From an uncultured Saprospiraceae bacterium (GTDB taxonomy: Bacteria > Bacteroidota > Bacteroidia > Chitinophagales > Saprospiraceae): a stretch of 11,273 nt of DNA. The notes beneath the pieces were generated by a model, which saw only the letters and a program-made list of their open reading frames with translations, was not told the origin of the DNA and did not search any database. Every line of letters starts with the position of its first letter. Position 1 is the stretch's first letter. The position numbers and the translations under genes are program-made. Positions 1 through 6,609 of the stretch are shown here, piece after piece. The stretch is from assembly GCA_937959375.1 (NCBI GenBank), contig CALGLS010000451.1, positions 1 through 11,273 of the forward strand. The letters are read 5' to 3'.

Positions 1-950
1 AACTTTTGTCCTTCATCGGGGCCAGCAACAACATTTCCAAATAGGTCATATCGATTACCGTTACTATCTTCCATAATAACAGGTAGCTCATCTACGGCAA
101 CAAATTGCAAGTCATCTGGATTTTTGAAAGAGACATTAAAATTATATTGACTGCTGATTGCGACAACTAATTTTTCATTCTTAAACACATCATCAATAAT
201 GTTGATGGTTTCATCTCCAGCAATTGGATAAGCCTTTGCTTCGCCATCAATAATAACACCTAGCACTCTTTCTTTGAGTTGGCGTCTGTTGTCTGTTGTT
301 GAAACAGGAAACACCAATCGACCTTGATTCGTTTTATAATCACCATATGGATATTGGCCGTACGATCTTGAAAATCCTGTACTGAGGTTGAGTACTTCAG
401 AATCAGGGTAAGCATTTTTCCAAGTCCCCCAACTGGTCTCCATAAGGTTGTAGGTTTTGATTTTTTGACCAATCAATTCACCGTTGACACAATCTAATCG
501 TTGTTGAGACCAAGTACTTTCAGTTGCTCTATCATAGGGCATCAAGTTAGAATCATACAACAAACCAGAAACACCAAAACTAGATCGTACTCCATCAATC
601 TCTCTATCCCAACCAATTGCTGTTCCGGTAAGTGGACAGTACGTAATCGCAATTCCTTTATCAGCCACGACATCATTTACGATTTCATGCCAATCTAGAA
701 CAACATGCGGGTAGCCCTTAATCACGCCATCGACCTCAATCCCAATGACTAGTTCATCATCTGTCAAAAAATCAATCGAACTCACTGGACTAAAAACTGG
801 ACTATCCAAAGAAGGTATTCCATCTTTCCCTGGCCCTCCATCTAAAATTTCATCCGAAGGTACCAACCATGTTCCTGATTGTTTTTTCTTACAGGAATAG
901 GAAGTGGTCAACAAAGCAATGACCAAGATTAGAATGCTAAAATTTTTCAT
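1..950 (-). CDS. DUF3179 domain-containing lipoprotein, 3' end cut by the window edge
   Basis: An open frame of 316 codons runs from an ATG at 950 to the left edge with no stop, so the C-terminus is missing. Residues 1-20 form a short signal ending in LLTTSYSC followed by KKK, which reads as a Bacteroidota lipoprotein signal with Cys20 as the lipidated residue. The body has the hallmarks I associate with DUF3179: GYPHVVLDWHEIVND at about 79-93, then AITYCPLTGTAIGW at about 101-114 with Cys105, and later a GVSGLLYDSNLMPYDR block, a WSQ segment and a VLGVIIDGEAKAYPI motif. The family has no established biochemical role that I can name; the conserved His, Cys and Asp residues would suit metal or redox chemistry, but that is inference. 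The start lies inside the 3' end of the upstream barrel gene (14-bp overlap), so the two are probably cotranscribed and translationally coupled. Confidence 0.85.
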   Translation of the reverse strand, partial: MKNFSILILVIALLTTSYSCKKKQSGTWLVPSDEILDGGPGKDGIPSLDSPVFSPVSSIDFLTDDELVIGIEVDGVIKGYPHVVLDWHEIVNDVVADKGIAITYCPLTGTAIGWDREIDGVRSSFGVSGLLYDSNLMPYDRATESTWSQQRLDCVNGELIGQKIKTYNLMETSWGTWKNAYPDSEVLNLSTGFSRSYGQYPYGDYKTNQGRLVFPVSTTDNRRQLKERVLGVIIDGEAKAYPIAGDETINIIDDVFKNEKLVVAISSQYNFNVSFKNPDDLQFVAVDELPVIMEDSNGNRYDLFGNVVAGPDEGQK

Positions 951-1914
951 TCTTTTTATGTTTTATCTTTTTTGAAAAATCGAATCGTTTCGACCAACTG
1001 ACATTGACGATTAAGTCCGATGACAATTGGGTATCATTTACATGAGTAAAAAGTGGCACTTCCACATTAAGGGTAAAACTATTTTCGTTTAAAAATTTTA
1101 TGCCTCCGGTCATTTTCAGAAACAGCCACTGCCCACCAGTTCCTGAACTTACAATACCATCTATTTCATCTCTGTTTGCGCGTCTGTACCGCAATGCAAG
1201 TCCAGGCGTAATTATTTTACTAAGCAAAAGCATTTGATCTGAGTAACCTAAAATGAGTTGAACATCGTTTCCAAATTTATAGGTCTGATTACCACCTCTA
1301 GAATCATCATTGACTCCATTCATGCTATAAATAGAATTGAAGTAAGCTAAACCTGTTGGTCTCGATTTTAATCGTTTTTCTATTGAACTAAAAAAAATAA
1401 AATCCCAAGCACCGCTTCCTGGCTGTAAGTCCTCTACCAACAAAATACCTCGGTCATTTTTTTTATTGTAAGCACCTAAAGGGATTTGAGGCCCCACTCC
1501 CACCCTGAGGTTAAACGGTTTTTTGAGCAAATCATAATTAAACAATATCAGGGGATCTCCAATTCCAAGACTAGATTCAACATCTTCTCCTCCTTGATTC
1601 GTAGTTATCCTTCGAGTCTGACGAACCAAAGGAATCAGTGTTTCTACAGAAAAACGCTTCGTAAAAGAATAAGCCGATCGAATCAACAAAGATTGTGTTC
1701 GCCGCTTCCTCAGATCATCGTCACTTTTTGTACGTTCAGAAAAGAGTGTATTCAAAAAATTAAAATCACCACCTACACTCAACTGTAAAATCTTTGCTTC
1801 GGAAGATTGAAATCCAATATTCCCAGACACAGGTACGCCACCTGAGCAACACGTTTGTGCATTCAGATTCAACAATAGAAAGAAGAAAATTAGGAATAAA
1901 AAAACTCGATTCAT
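937..1914 (-). CDS. Putative outer-membrane beta-barrel protein, uncharacterised
   Basis: A 325-aa protein with a clear Sec signal peptide (residues 1-20, a very hydrophobic F/L run ending in LNAQ). The mature start TCCSGGVPVSGNIGF carries a Cys pair. The remainder alternates polar and hydrophobic residues in short strands with Gly/Asn/Asp turns, for example FNLRVGVGPQIPLG and SFTLNVEVPLF, and ends with the strand LIVNVSWSKRFDF before a basic tail. This is the pattern of an outer-membrane barrel of the kind often labelled 'transporter' in Bacteroidota annotation. I cannot name a substrate. The following DUF3179 lipoprotein gene begins within its last codons, so the two likely act in the same envelope process. 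A TTACTTTG sequence at 1959-1952 is one base off the Bacteroidota -7 consensus and could be the promoter. Confidence is high for a real exported protein and moderate for the barrel call. Confidence 0.8.
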   Translation of the reverse strand: MNRVFLFLIFFFLLLNLNAQTCCSGGVPVSGNIGFQSSEAKILQLSVGGDFNFLNTLFSERTKSDDDLRKRRTQSLLIRSAYSFTKRFSVETLIPLVRQTRRITTNQGGEDVESSLGIGDPLILFNYDLLKKPFNLRVGVGPQIPLGAYNKKNDRGILLVEDLQPGSGAWDFIFFSSIEKRLKSRPTGLAYFNSIYSMNGVNDDSRGGNQTYKFGNDVQLILGYSDQMLLLSKIITPGLALRYRRANRDEIDGIVSSGTGGQWLFLKMTGGIKFLNENSFTLNVEVPLFTHVNDTQLSSDLIVNVSWSKRFDFSKKIKHKKNEKF

Positions 1915-2067
1915 TTGCTAGGACTTAGTTGTAGCTTACTTGAATACACTACAAAGTAACGCCCTTCTCAACAAAAAATTAGGTCTTCATTATTTTCTGT
2001 TGCCCTCTGTCCGAGGAATGACATCGATCTTGTCCGCGAGATGACATGGGAGGATTGGAATACTAAA
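1915..2067. other. Intergenic region with imperfect direct repeat
   Basis: No gene is visible between the barrel gene and the receptor gene. Two 17-nt words, TGTCCGAGGAATGACAT (2008-2024) and TGTCCGCGAGATGACAT (2031-2047), match at 14 of 17 positions in direct orientation. They resemble the CATTCCTCGGA-type dispersed intergenic words I associate with several Bacteroidota genomes. The promoter of the barrel gene probably lies at about 1950-1985. Confidence 0.5.
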
Positions 2068-2137
2068 ATTCAAAGTTCAAATTCAAGCTCAACTTTACAC
2101 AAGACGTAGTTGAAGTAATTGAATTTAAACTTTGAAT
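2068..2137 (-). terminator. Long AT-rich hairpin downstream of the TonB-dependent receptor
   Basis: The arms at 2068-2086 and 2119-2137 are complementary over 19 positions; the single difference becomes a G-U pair in the minus-strand RNA. Inside the loop, a TCAACT/AGTTGA pair can extend the stem. On the minus strand the hairpin starts about 39 nt after the receptor stop and is followed only by TTTTAG, a weak U-tract. It could end the receptor transcript or protect its 3' end. A third partial TTAATTTGAAC word at 2140-2150 suggests that the arms derive from a short low-complexity repeat. Confidence 0.55.
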
Positions 2138-2175
2138 CTTTAATTTGAACGCTTTTATAACTTGTAAAGTCTTCC

Positions 2176-4623
2176 TTAAAACTTAACCGTCAAACCCAAC
2201 AAGAAGTTCGTCGTAGCCTGCGGGTAATATCCTTGATCGTAAGTAATCGCTCCATCAAATTCATACTTATATGACCAAGCATTGGAAGAGTACAAGGTGT
2301 TCGTAATATTGTTGACCAACAAACTCAAACCAACTTCTTCCGCAAATCTTGGTTCCCACTTATAAGTCAATCGGAAATCGCTATAGAAATAAGCATCCAG
2401 TTTATTATTATCATCAGATGAGTTGTCGATGAATTGTTCACCAACATATTTTCCTTGTAAATTAAATTCTAAACTTTGCCCTTTTACCGCTGAAAGCGCT
2501 TCCCAGTTTAAACCAACTGCACCGATTACATTGGGAGAAAAAGCAAGATCGGTATCTCCTGAATGTAGAACTTGTACTTGGCCAATCCATTCAGCATCCT
2601 CAACTTCGTTCTCAACATAAGCATCCACAAACTCAACCAGAGACTTGATTTTATTTTGACTAAAAGTCGCATTTCCAAACAAGGATAAACCTTGGTAGAA
2701 ATTCCACATACCTTCTAGTTCTAAACCAACACGATAGCTATCTGGTACGTTGATTCTAACATTTGCCCCCACATCATTCAACTCTCCCGTCAAGACCAAC
2801 TGATCTTTGTATAACATGTGATACAAGTTCGCACCAAAAGTTGCTTTTTCCCAAGACATACGTGCCCCCAACTCTGTGTTGTAAAGTGTTTCTGCAGTTG
2901 GACGACTCTCTGGAGTTGACTCCGTATAATCGCTTCGATTTGGTTCTCGATTTGCTACACCAAATGACGTATACAAATTCACTCGCTTGTTTAGGTTATA
3001 AAAGAAACCAACTTTAGGATTGAAAAAAGTTAGCTTATCAGACAGATCTCTTTCTTCTACATTTTCAAAATCATAAGCAACATTACGAACTTGCAAATCA
3101 GCATAGGCATTTAGTTTATCCGTAATTGGGTATTCTGCTTTCGCAAAAATATTAAAATCGCTTTTCTTCGCATCGTTGTCATAATAACGCTGCCCAATCT
3201 CTCCATTACTCATGTAACGTGCCCATATCACTTCTCCAAAATGTTGTCCCTCATAAATATTGTAAGCACCACCAAAGGTCAAGTTAGCCTTTCCAGCTTT
3301 TTGGTTTAAACCAAATGTCAAACCATAAAAATCATTATCTAACCAACGACGGCGAATCAGATCCGTCGTAGAGACTGTTGCGATGTATGTTGTCGAGTCG
3401 TTAACGATTACTGGAAGCTCTACACTTGGGAGCCCATAATCTCCCAGACTTTCGTCAGCTATATACTGTTCAAAGAAACCTTCACCATGCGTATAGTGTA
3501 GTCCAATATTTAGTTTTGTTTCGGGAGAAAGCTCATGCGAATACATCGCCTGATAATGTGTTTGACGATAATCATCGACCTCATTATCATGTGGTTCACC
3601 TTCTTTATCGGTACCAGAAATATTTGAGGTCCGTGTGTTTTTATCGTCAACCAAACTGGGGTCTGTACCATTCCATGCCTGGTAGGTTACCTCATGACCA
3701 GAAAACATATTTAGTCGCAACGAATTTTTATCACCTAGATAAGCAGCAGACAAAAAATAAGATTCCAAATCAGAAGAAGCTCGATCAATGTAACCGTCAG
3801 AAGTAATACTCGACAAGCGACCATCAAATGTGAAACGATCTTTGATCAAACCAGAACCAAAAGTCACCGCTCCTTTTTGTGTATTAAATGAACCTACTGA
3901 ACCAGAAATCGTAGCATGTGGCTCAGTGTAAACCTTGGCCGTACTCAAATTTATACTTGCACCAAAAGCACCAGCTCCATTCGTTGAGGTACCCACACCT
4001 CGTTGAATTTGAACTTGCTCTGTAGAAGCAACAAAGTCTGGTAAGTCTACCCAAAACACGCCTTGAGATTCTGAATCATTTAATGGTACCCCATTTATGG
4101 TCACATTAATTCTTGTCGGATCACTACCACGAATTCGAATGCCAGTATACCCTATTCCAGCTCCGGCATCGGAGGTAACTACTGCAGAAGGTGTCCATTG
4201 TAAAAGTATTGGAACGTCTTGTCCAAGGTTTACCTTTTCCAAGGCTTCCTTATCCAAAGTCGAATAAGTCACTGGTGTTTTTTCACCGGCCCAGGTGCTA
4301 ATCACTTCAACCATTTTTGCATTTACACTACTTGCTTTGAGCACAAATTCCTCTGTCGTTTGTCCTTTTATCAAAATAGTTTTCACCGCAGTTGCATAAC
4401 CAATATAAGTTACCACAACGGTGTAATTTCCTACCTCCAAATTTCCGAATCGATAAAATCCATCTGCATCTGTTGATGTTGCGATATTAGTTCCTTTCAA
4501 AATCACGTTGGCACCAGGAAGGTATTCTCCAGTTTCATCATAGACGGATCCCATCAATGAGTTTTGTGCAAAACCTTGTAATCCACAAAGCAATACGACC
4601 AGACTGATTAATAATTTTTTCAT
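2176..4623 (-). CDS. TonB-dependent receptor, probable outer-membrane thiamine transporter
   Basis: An 815-aa protein with signal peptide 1-20 (cleavage after GFAQ). A CarboxypepD_reg-like domain follows at about 22-95 (GSVYDETGEYLPGANV, DGFYRFGNLEVGNY). Next comes a TonB-box-like stretch near 105-120 and a plug domain at about 125-230, with the IRIRGSDPTRINVTINGVPL and QIQRGVGTSTNGAGAFG motifs. The rest is a 22-strand-type barrel ending in LLGLTVKF with the terminal Phe used in barrel assembly. The length is normal for the family. Sequence alone would not fix the substrate, but the gene follows a TPP riboswitch on the same strand, and TPP-regulated TonB receptors in Bacteroidota are established thiamine/thiamine-phosphate importers. 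No PnuT-type inner-membrane partner is present in the window. The ATG at 4623 is preceded by an A/T-rich leader and a convincing signal peptide follows it, supporting this start. Confidence 0.9.
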   Translation of the reverse strand: MKKLLISLVVLLCGLQGFAQNSLMGSVYDETGEYLPGANVILKGTNIATSTDADGFYRFGNLEVGNYTVVVTYIGYATAVKTILIKGQTTEEFVLKASSVNAKMVEVISTWAGEKTPVTYSTLDKEALEKVNLGQDVPILLQWTPSAVVTSDAGAGIGYTGIRIRGSDPTRINVTINGVPLNDSESQGVFWVDLPDFVASTEQVQIQRGVGTSTNGAGAFGASINLSTAKVYTEPHATISGSVGSFNTQKGAVTFGSGLIKDRFTFDGRLSSITSDGYIDRASSDLESYFLSAAYLGDKNSLRLNMFSGHEVTYQAWNGTDPSLVDDKNTRTSNISGTDKEGEPHDNEVDDYRQTHYQAMYSHELSPETKLNIGLHYTHGEGFFEQYIADESLGDYGLPSVELPVIVNDSTTYIATVSTTDLIRRRWLDNDFYGLTFGLNQKAGKANLTFGGAYNIYEGQHFGEVIWARYMSNGEIGQRYYDNDAKKSDFNIFAKAEYPITDKLNAYADLQVRNVAYDFENVEERDLSDKLTFFNPKVGFFYNLNKRVNLYTSFGVANREPNRSDYTESTPESRPTAETLYNTELGARMSWEKATFGANLYHMLYKDQLVLTGELNDVGANVRINVPDSYRVGLELEGMWNFYQGLSLFGNATFSQNKIKSLVEFVDAYVENEVEDAEWIGQVQVLHSGDTDLAFSPNVIGAVGLNWEALSAVKGQSLEFNLQGKYVGEQFIDNSSDDNNKLDAYFYSDFRLTYKWEPRFAEEVGLSLLVNNITNTLYSSNAWSYKYEFDGAITYDQGYYPQATTNFLLGLTVKF

Positions 4624-4834
4624 TTTTTTAAGATTTTGGTTGGCACCAAAGCAGGTACCAATTTTACTGTTCTATCTTCTTTAATGAGTAAAGTGATTTT
4701 TGTAGAAAATTACATAGACAGTCAGCTTACATAGATTTTACTTGCACAGTTATGTCAACTATCTACCTACATAGCAAACTACGTTAGAAGAATTCAGATA
4801 ATTACTTCAAAGATTAAATAGAAACTAAATAATT
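4624..4834 (-). promoter_or_regulatory. Leader of the thiamine receptor between terminator and start codon
   Basis: About 210 nt of AT-rich leader with no gene. Near the start codon two mutually exclusive hairpins are possible. One uses TTTGGT/ACCAAA (4635-4640 with 4645-4650, four-base loop). The other uses 4640-4647 with 4654-4661 (eight pairs including one G-U, six-base loop). Read on the minus strand, the word CTATGTA occurs three times (4774-4768, 4734-4728, 4717-4711), each time giving an ATG directly followed by a stop codon. These may be chance in AT-rich DNA, but they sit in a regulated leader and could affect ribosome access. Confidence 0.4.
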
Positions 4835-4864
4835 AAAAAACTACAAATCAGGGGTCGATTTGTA
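4835..4864 (-). terminator. Intrinsic-terminator-like expression platform of the TPP riboswitch
   Basis: On the minus strand TACAAATC (4864-4857) and GATTTGTA (4849-4842) form a perfect 8-bp stem with a seven-base loop, followed after one G by six T residues (4840-4835). This is the layout of a rho-independent terminator, about 40 nt beyond the aptamer. It suggests transcription attenuation of the receptor gene when TPP is bound. The stem is AT-rich, so its strength is uncertain. Confidence 0.6.
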
Positions 4865-4904
4865 CAACACACTACCCTAGAGATAGGCTACAAGAGTGGC
4901 CAGG

Positions 4905-4985
4905 CTCATTTCCTACCTGGCATTACCCGGGCAGGTTCGATGGGTCTAATCTCAGCTTTACCAAAATGTAAAGCACCCCAATGAG
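4905..4985 (-). ncRNA. TPP (thiamine pyrophosphate) riboswitch, THI element
   Basis: The minus strand carries the conserved THI-box blocks in order: GGGGTGC, CTGAGA, ACCC, GAACCTG and GGGTAATGCCAGG. The P1 helix is closed by CTCATT (4985-4980) with AATGAG (4910-4905). The CTGAGA and TAATGCCAG segments are the pyrimidine- and pyrophosphate-sensing cores known for this family. The aptamer lies upstream of the TonB-dependent receptor on the same strand and links it to thiamine supply. Just after P1, CCTGGC (4904-4899) can pair with GCCAGG (4921-4916) of the aptamer core; this gives a plausible ligand-free structure that competes with folding. Confidence 0.95.
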
Positions 4986-4993
4986 TTCGGCGG

Positions 4994-5001
4994 CGAAGAT
5001 A
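4994..5001 (-). promoter_or_regulatory. Possible -7 promoter element for the riboswitch/receptor transcript
   Basis: The minus strand reads TATCTTCG, one base from the Bacteroidota -7 consensus TAnnTTTG. A start site about seven bases downstream would fall right at the 5' strand of riboswitch helix P1, which is a sensible place. I see no clear -33 TTG box, so this is tentative. Confidence 0.4.
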
Positions 5002-5031
5002 GGGAAAAGACGGAAGATAGAGGACGGAAGT

Positions 5032-5246
5032 TGGAACTTTTTAGTAAGAATGGTTGCTAAAGTTTGAGATATACTTTATTGTGGTGATCTGTGAGTTGAG
5101 TTAGCACAGGCTTGTTTGTAATGGTCTGGTGTTCCTAGCGCGGACCCTTAGTCTCTGAAGAGAAATATGCGTGCAGCATAACAGTCCCACTAGTCCGGCG
5201 GGAGGGTTCTCCCTTTAGGGATCAAGGGCGAGCGAGGCAAACACAA
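5032..5246. other. Unassigned intergenic segment, G+C-richer core at about 5085-5235
   Basis: No credible coding frame is present: all frames read so far are broken by stops within a few dozen codons. The core is visibly richer in G+C than its surroundings. It can form local hairpins: GGTCTG/CGGACC (5123-5128 with 5141-5146, one G-U pair), TATGC/GCATA (5166-5170 with 5176-5180) and TCCC/GGGA (5210-5213 with 5218-5221). It may be a structured RNA, a decayed mobile element or a dispersed repeat. I do not recognise it and assign no function or strand. Two GACGGAAG words lie just outside it at 5009-5016 and 5023-5030. Confidence 0.35.
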
Positions 5247-5306
5247 CCATTCCCATTCCCATTCCCATTCCCATTCCCATTCCCATTCTAATTCTAATTC
5301 TAATCT
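5247..5306. repeat. Hexanucleotide tandem repeat, 7x CCATTC then 3x TAATTC-like
   Basis: Seven perfect CCATTC units (5247-5288) are followed without a break by TAATTC, TAATTC and TAATCT (5289-5306). All ten units keep the same 6-base register, so the second set is a diverged version of the first. The tract ends 9 bases past the stop codon of the NadR-like kinase, on its 3' side, and is noncoding. Such tracts are prone to copy-number change by slippage. Confidence 0.9.
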
Positions 5307-5315
5307 CCCCCCTTC

Positions 5316-5843
5316 TCAATCATCAGAAGAAGCAACCTGATATTGATTGACCACTTCGATTGCAGTTTCCAGTCGCTCTTCCATACTTCCTTTTACCACT
5401 ACAAAGTTCTTATTGTATTCTAGGAGGGTGTTTTTATAAATCTCAAAAAGCGCATCGCGATCATCAGGGTTTTCACGGAGAGGATCTGGTTCCCAAGGAA
5501 TATCTGGTGCGCAAAGGAAATAGAGGTCGTAATACTTTCGATCAATTTGCTGAAGAATCCAGGGAGCTGTTTCTTCATATTTATAGTCTGACCAAATTTT
5601 AATCGTTATCAAATCCGTATCACAAAAAAGTAGGCGGTTCTTCTGTTTTTCTAAAGTTGCCTCTAATTCGAGTTGTCCTTTTGCTATATCAACAAGATCA
5701 TCCTTTTGATAATCTCTTCCAAGTTCATTCAAATACTGACGCGCATACTCTTGCACATAGTTGGATTGAAAGTGCTCCGCCAACTGTTTTCCCAAAGTTG
5801 TTTTACCTGATGACTCAGGCCCTGTCAGTACTATCTTTATCAT
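5316..5843 (-). CDS. NadR-like AAA-family P-loop ATPase (ribosylnicotinamide-kinase-type domain)
   Basis: A 175-aa stand-alone protein with Walker A GPESSGKT at residues 8-15, EYAR at 32-35, the CDTD motif at 74-77 (probable Mg/substrate contact), and a C-terminal PWEPDPLR...DR region at about 116-129 that forms the lid in related proteins. This order matches the AAA_28 domain that forms the C-terminal nicotinamide-riboside kinase of NadR. The NMN adenylyltransferase and DNA-binding parts of full NadR are absent. Its family role would be phosphorylation of a small vitamin-like nucleoside. The gene lies upstream of the TPP-controlled receptor on the same strand, about 330 bp from the riboswitch, so a thiamine-salvage kinase is a reasonable alternative to NAD salvage. 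The ATG at 5843 gives the expected Rossmann-type N-terminus (MIKIVLTG). It is divergent from the gene at 6019. Confidence 0.85.
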   Translation of the reverse strand: MIKIVLTGPESSGKTTLGKQLAEHFQSNYVQEYARQYLNELGRDYQKDDLVDIAKGQLELEATLEKQKNRLLFCDTDLITIKIWSDYKYEETAPWILQQIDRKYYDLYFLCAPDIPWEPDPLRENPDDRDALFEIYKNTLLEYNKNFVVVKGSMEERLETAIEVVNQYQVASSDD

Positions 5844-5989
5844 ATAATTTGATAAATTTCATTAAATAAAGAATGATTACAACAATCTAAAATCAAACTT
5901 GTTTTGTTTGAAGTTGTTTCAATTATGCGTTAAAAACGAAAGGAGAGAAACTTACATTGTAACTTCCACCCCGACTTTAACTTTTTAAT

Positions 5990-5997
5990 TACCTTTG
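5990..5997 (+). promoter_or_regulatory. Bacteroidota -7 promoter element for the hypothetical gene at 6019
   Basis: TACCTTTG is an exact match to TAnnTTTG. It places the start of transcription near 6003 and leaves a leader of about 15 nt to the ATG at 6019. No good -33 TTG box lies at the usual spacing. The element includes the TTG triplet at 5995, which argues against that triplet being a start codon. Confidence 0.6.
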
Positions 5998-6018
5998 TAC
6001 CGAAACCAGATTAAATCA

Positions 6019-6603
6019 ATGCACGATATAGAACCACATTTCAACTGGCGTGACCATTACACCTCTGCTGAAGACGAGCGATCGCCTTTCTTTGGTCGGC
6101 AATATAGTGAGTTTCAGTTTTCACAAAAAATCTACAACTACTATATTCATCCACAGTGGGATAACTTTGGTTCAAGTACATTGTATTTAAAAATTCTGTT
6201 TGCAGACTACGACAATCATTTTGCGATCATAGAGTTGATTGGCGAATGGAACGACTGCCTGCATAACGATATTCGTTTTCTCAAAAGAGAAGTCATCGAT
6301 TTATTGATAGAACAAGATATACATAAGTTTGTGCTTATGACTGAAAATGTCTTAAACTTTCATAGCGGTGATGACGACTATTACGAAGAGTGGTGGGATG
6401 ATATTTCTGAAGAAGGTGGTTGGATTGTTCTGCTTGACAGCCTCCAACATGTCATTGAAGAAATGCAAACTGCTCGCTTACAACATTACATTAATTTTGG
6501 TACAGCCTTTAATGATATTGGCTGGCGCAAACATAAACCGTTGGCTGTTTTTAAACTTGTTGAGAAGATTCTTAATGGGGAAGTTAAACAGTTGACGTAT
6601 TGA
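6019..6603 (+). CDS. Conserved-looking acidic hypothetical protein upstream of era
   Basis: A 194-aa protein without signal peptide or membrane segment, so probably cytoplasmic. It is acidic and rich in Trp, Tyr and His. Notable blocks are YNYYIHPQWDNFGSSTLYLKI (from about 39), IIELIGEWNDCLHNDIRFLK (70-89), KFVLMTENVLNF (103-114) and DDDYYEEWWDDISEEGGW (118-135). The dense, motif-like composition suggests a folded, constrained protein, and I believe homologues occur in other Bacteroidota, but I know no function or named domain. The frame can be extended to a TTG at 5995, but that triplet overlaps a -7 promoter element, so the ATG at 6019 is preferred. It lies 106 bp before era on the same strand, separated by an inverted repeat and a second promoter-like element. 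Confidence 0.8.
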   Translation: MHDIEPHFNWRDHYTSAEDERSPFFGRQYSEFQFSQKIYNYYIHPQWDNFGSSTLYLKILFADYDNHFAIIELIGEWNDCLHNDIRFLKREVIDLLIEQDIHKFVLMTENVLNFHSGDDDYYEEWWDDISEEGGWIVLLDSLQHVIEEMQTARLQHYINFGTAFNDIGWRKHKPLAVFKLVEKILNGEVKQLTY

Positions 6604-6609
6604 AAAGCT

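Noticed and set aside
260..472. A 70-aa minus-strand frame within the left-edge gene.
   Set aside because: It is out of frame within the DUF3179 gene, whose frame shows family motifs and runs uninterrupted to the edge.
5085..5235. 6S RNA, tmRNA or RNase P RNA as the identity of the G+C-rich segment.
   Set aside because: I could not find the long central-bubble hairpin of 6S, a tRNA-like domain with tag frame, or the conserved RNase P core.
5247..5306. Hexamer tract as a coding dipeptide repeat.
   Set aside because: It lies after the kinase stop codon and no open frame with a start extends through it in a gene-like context.
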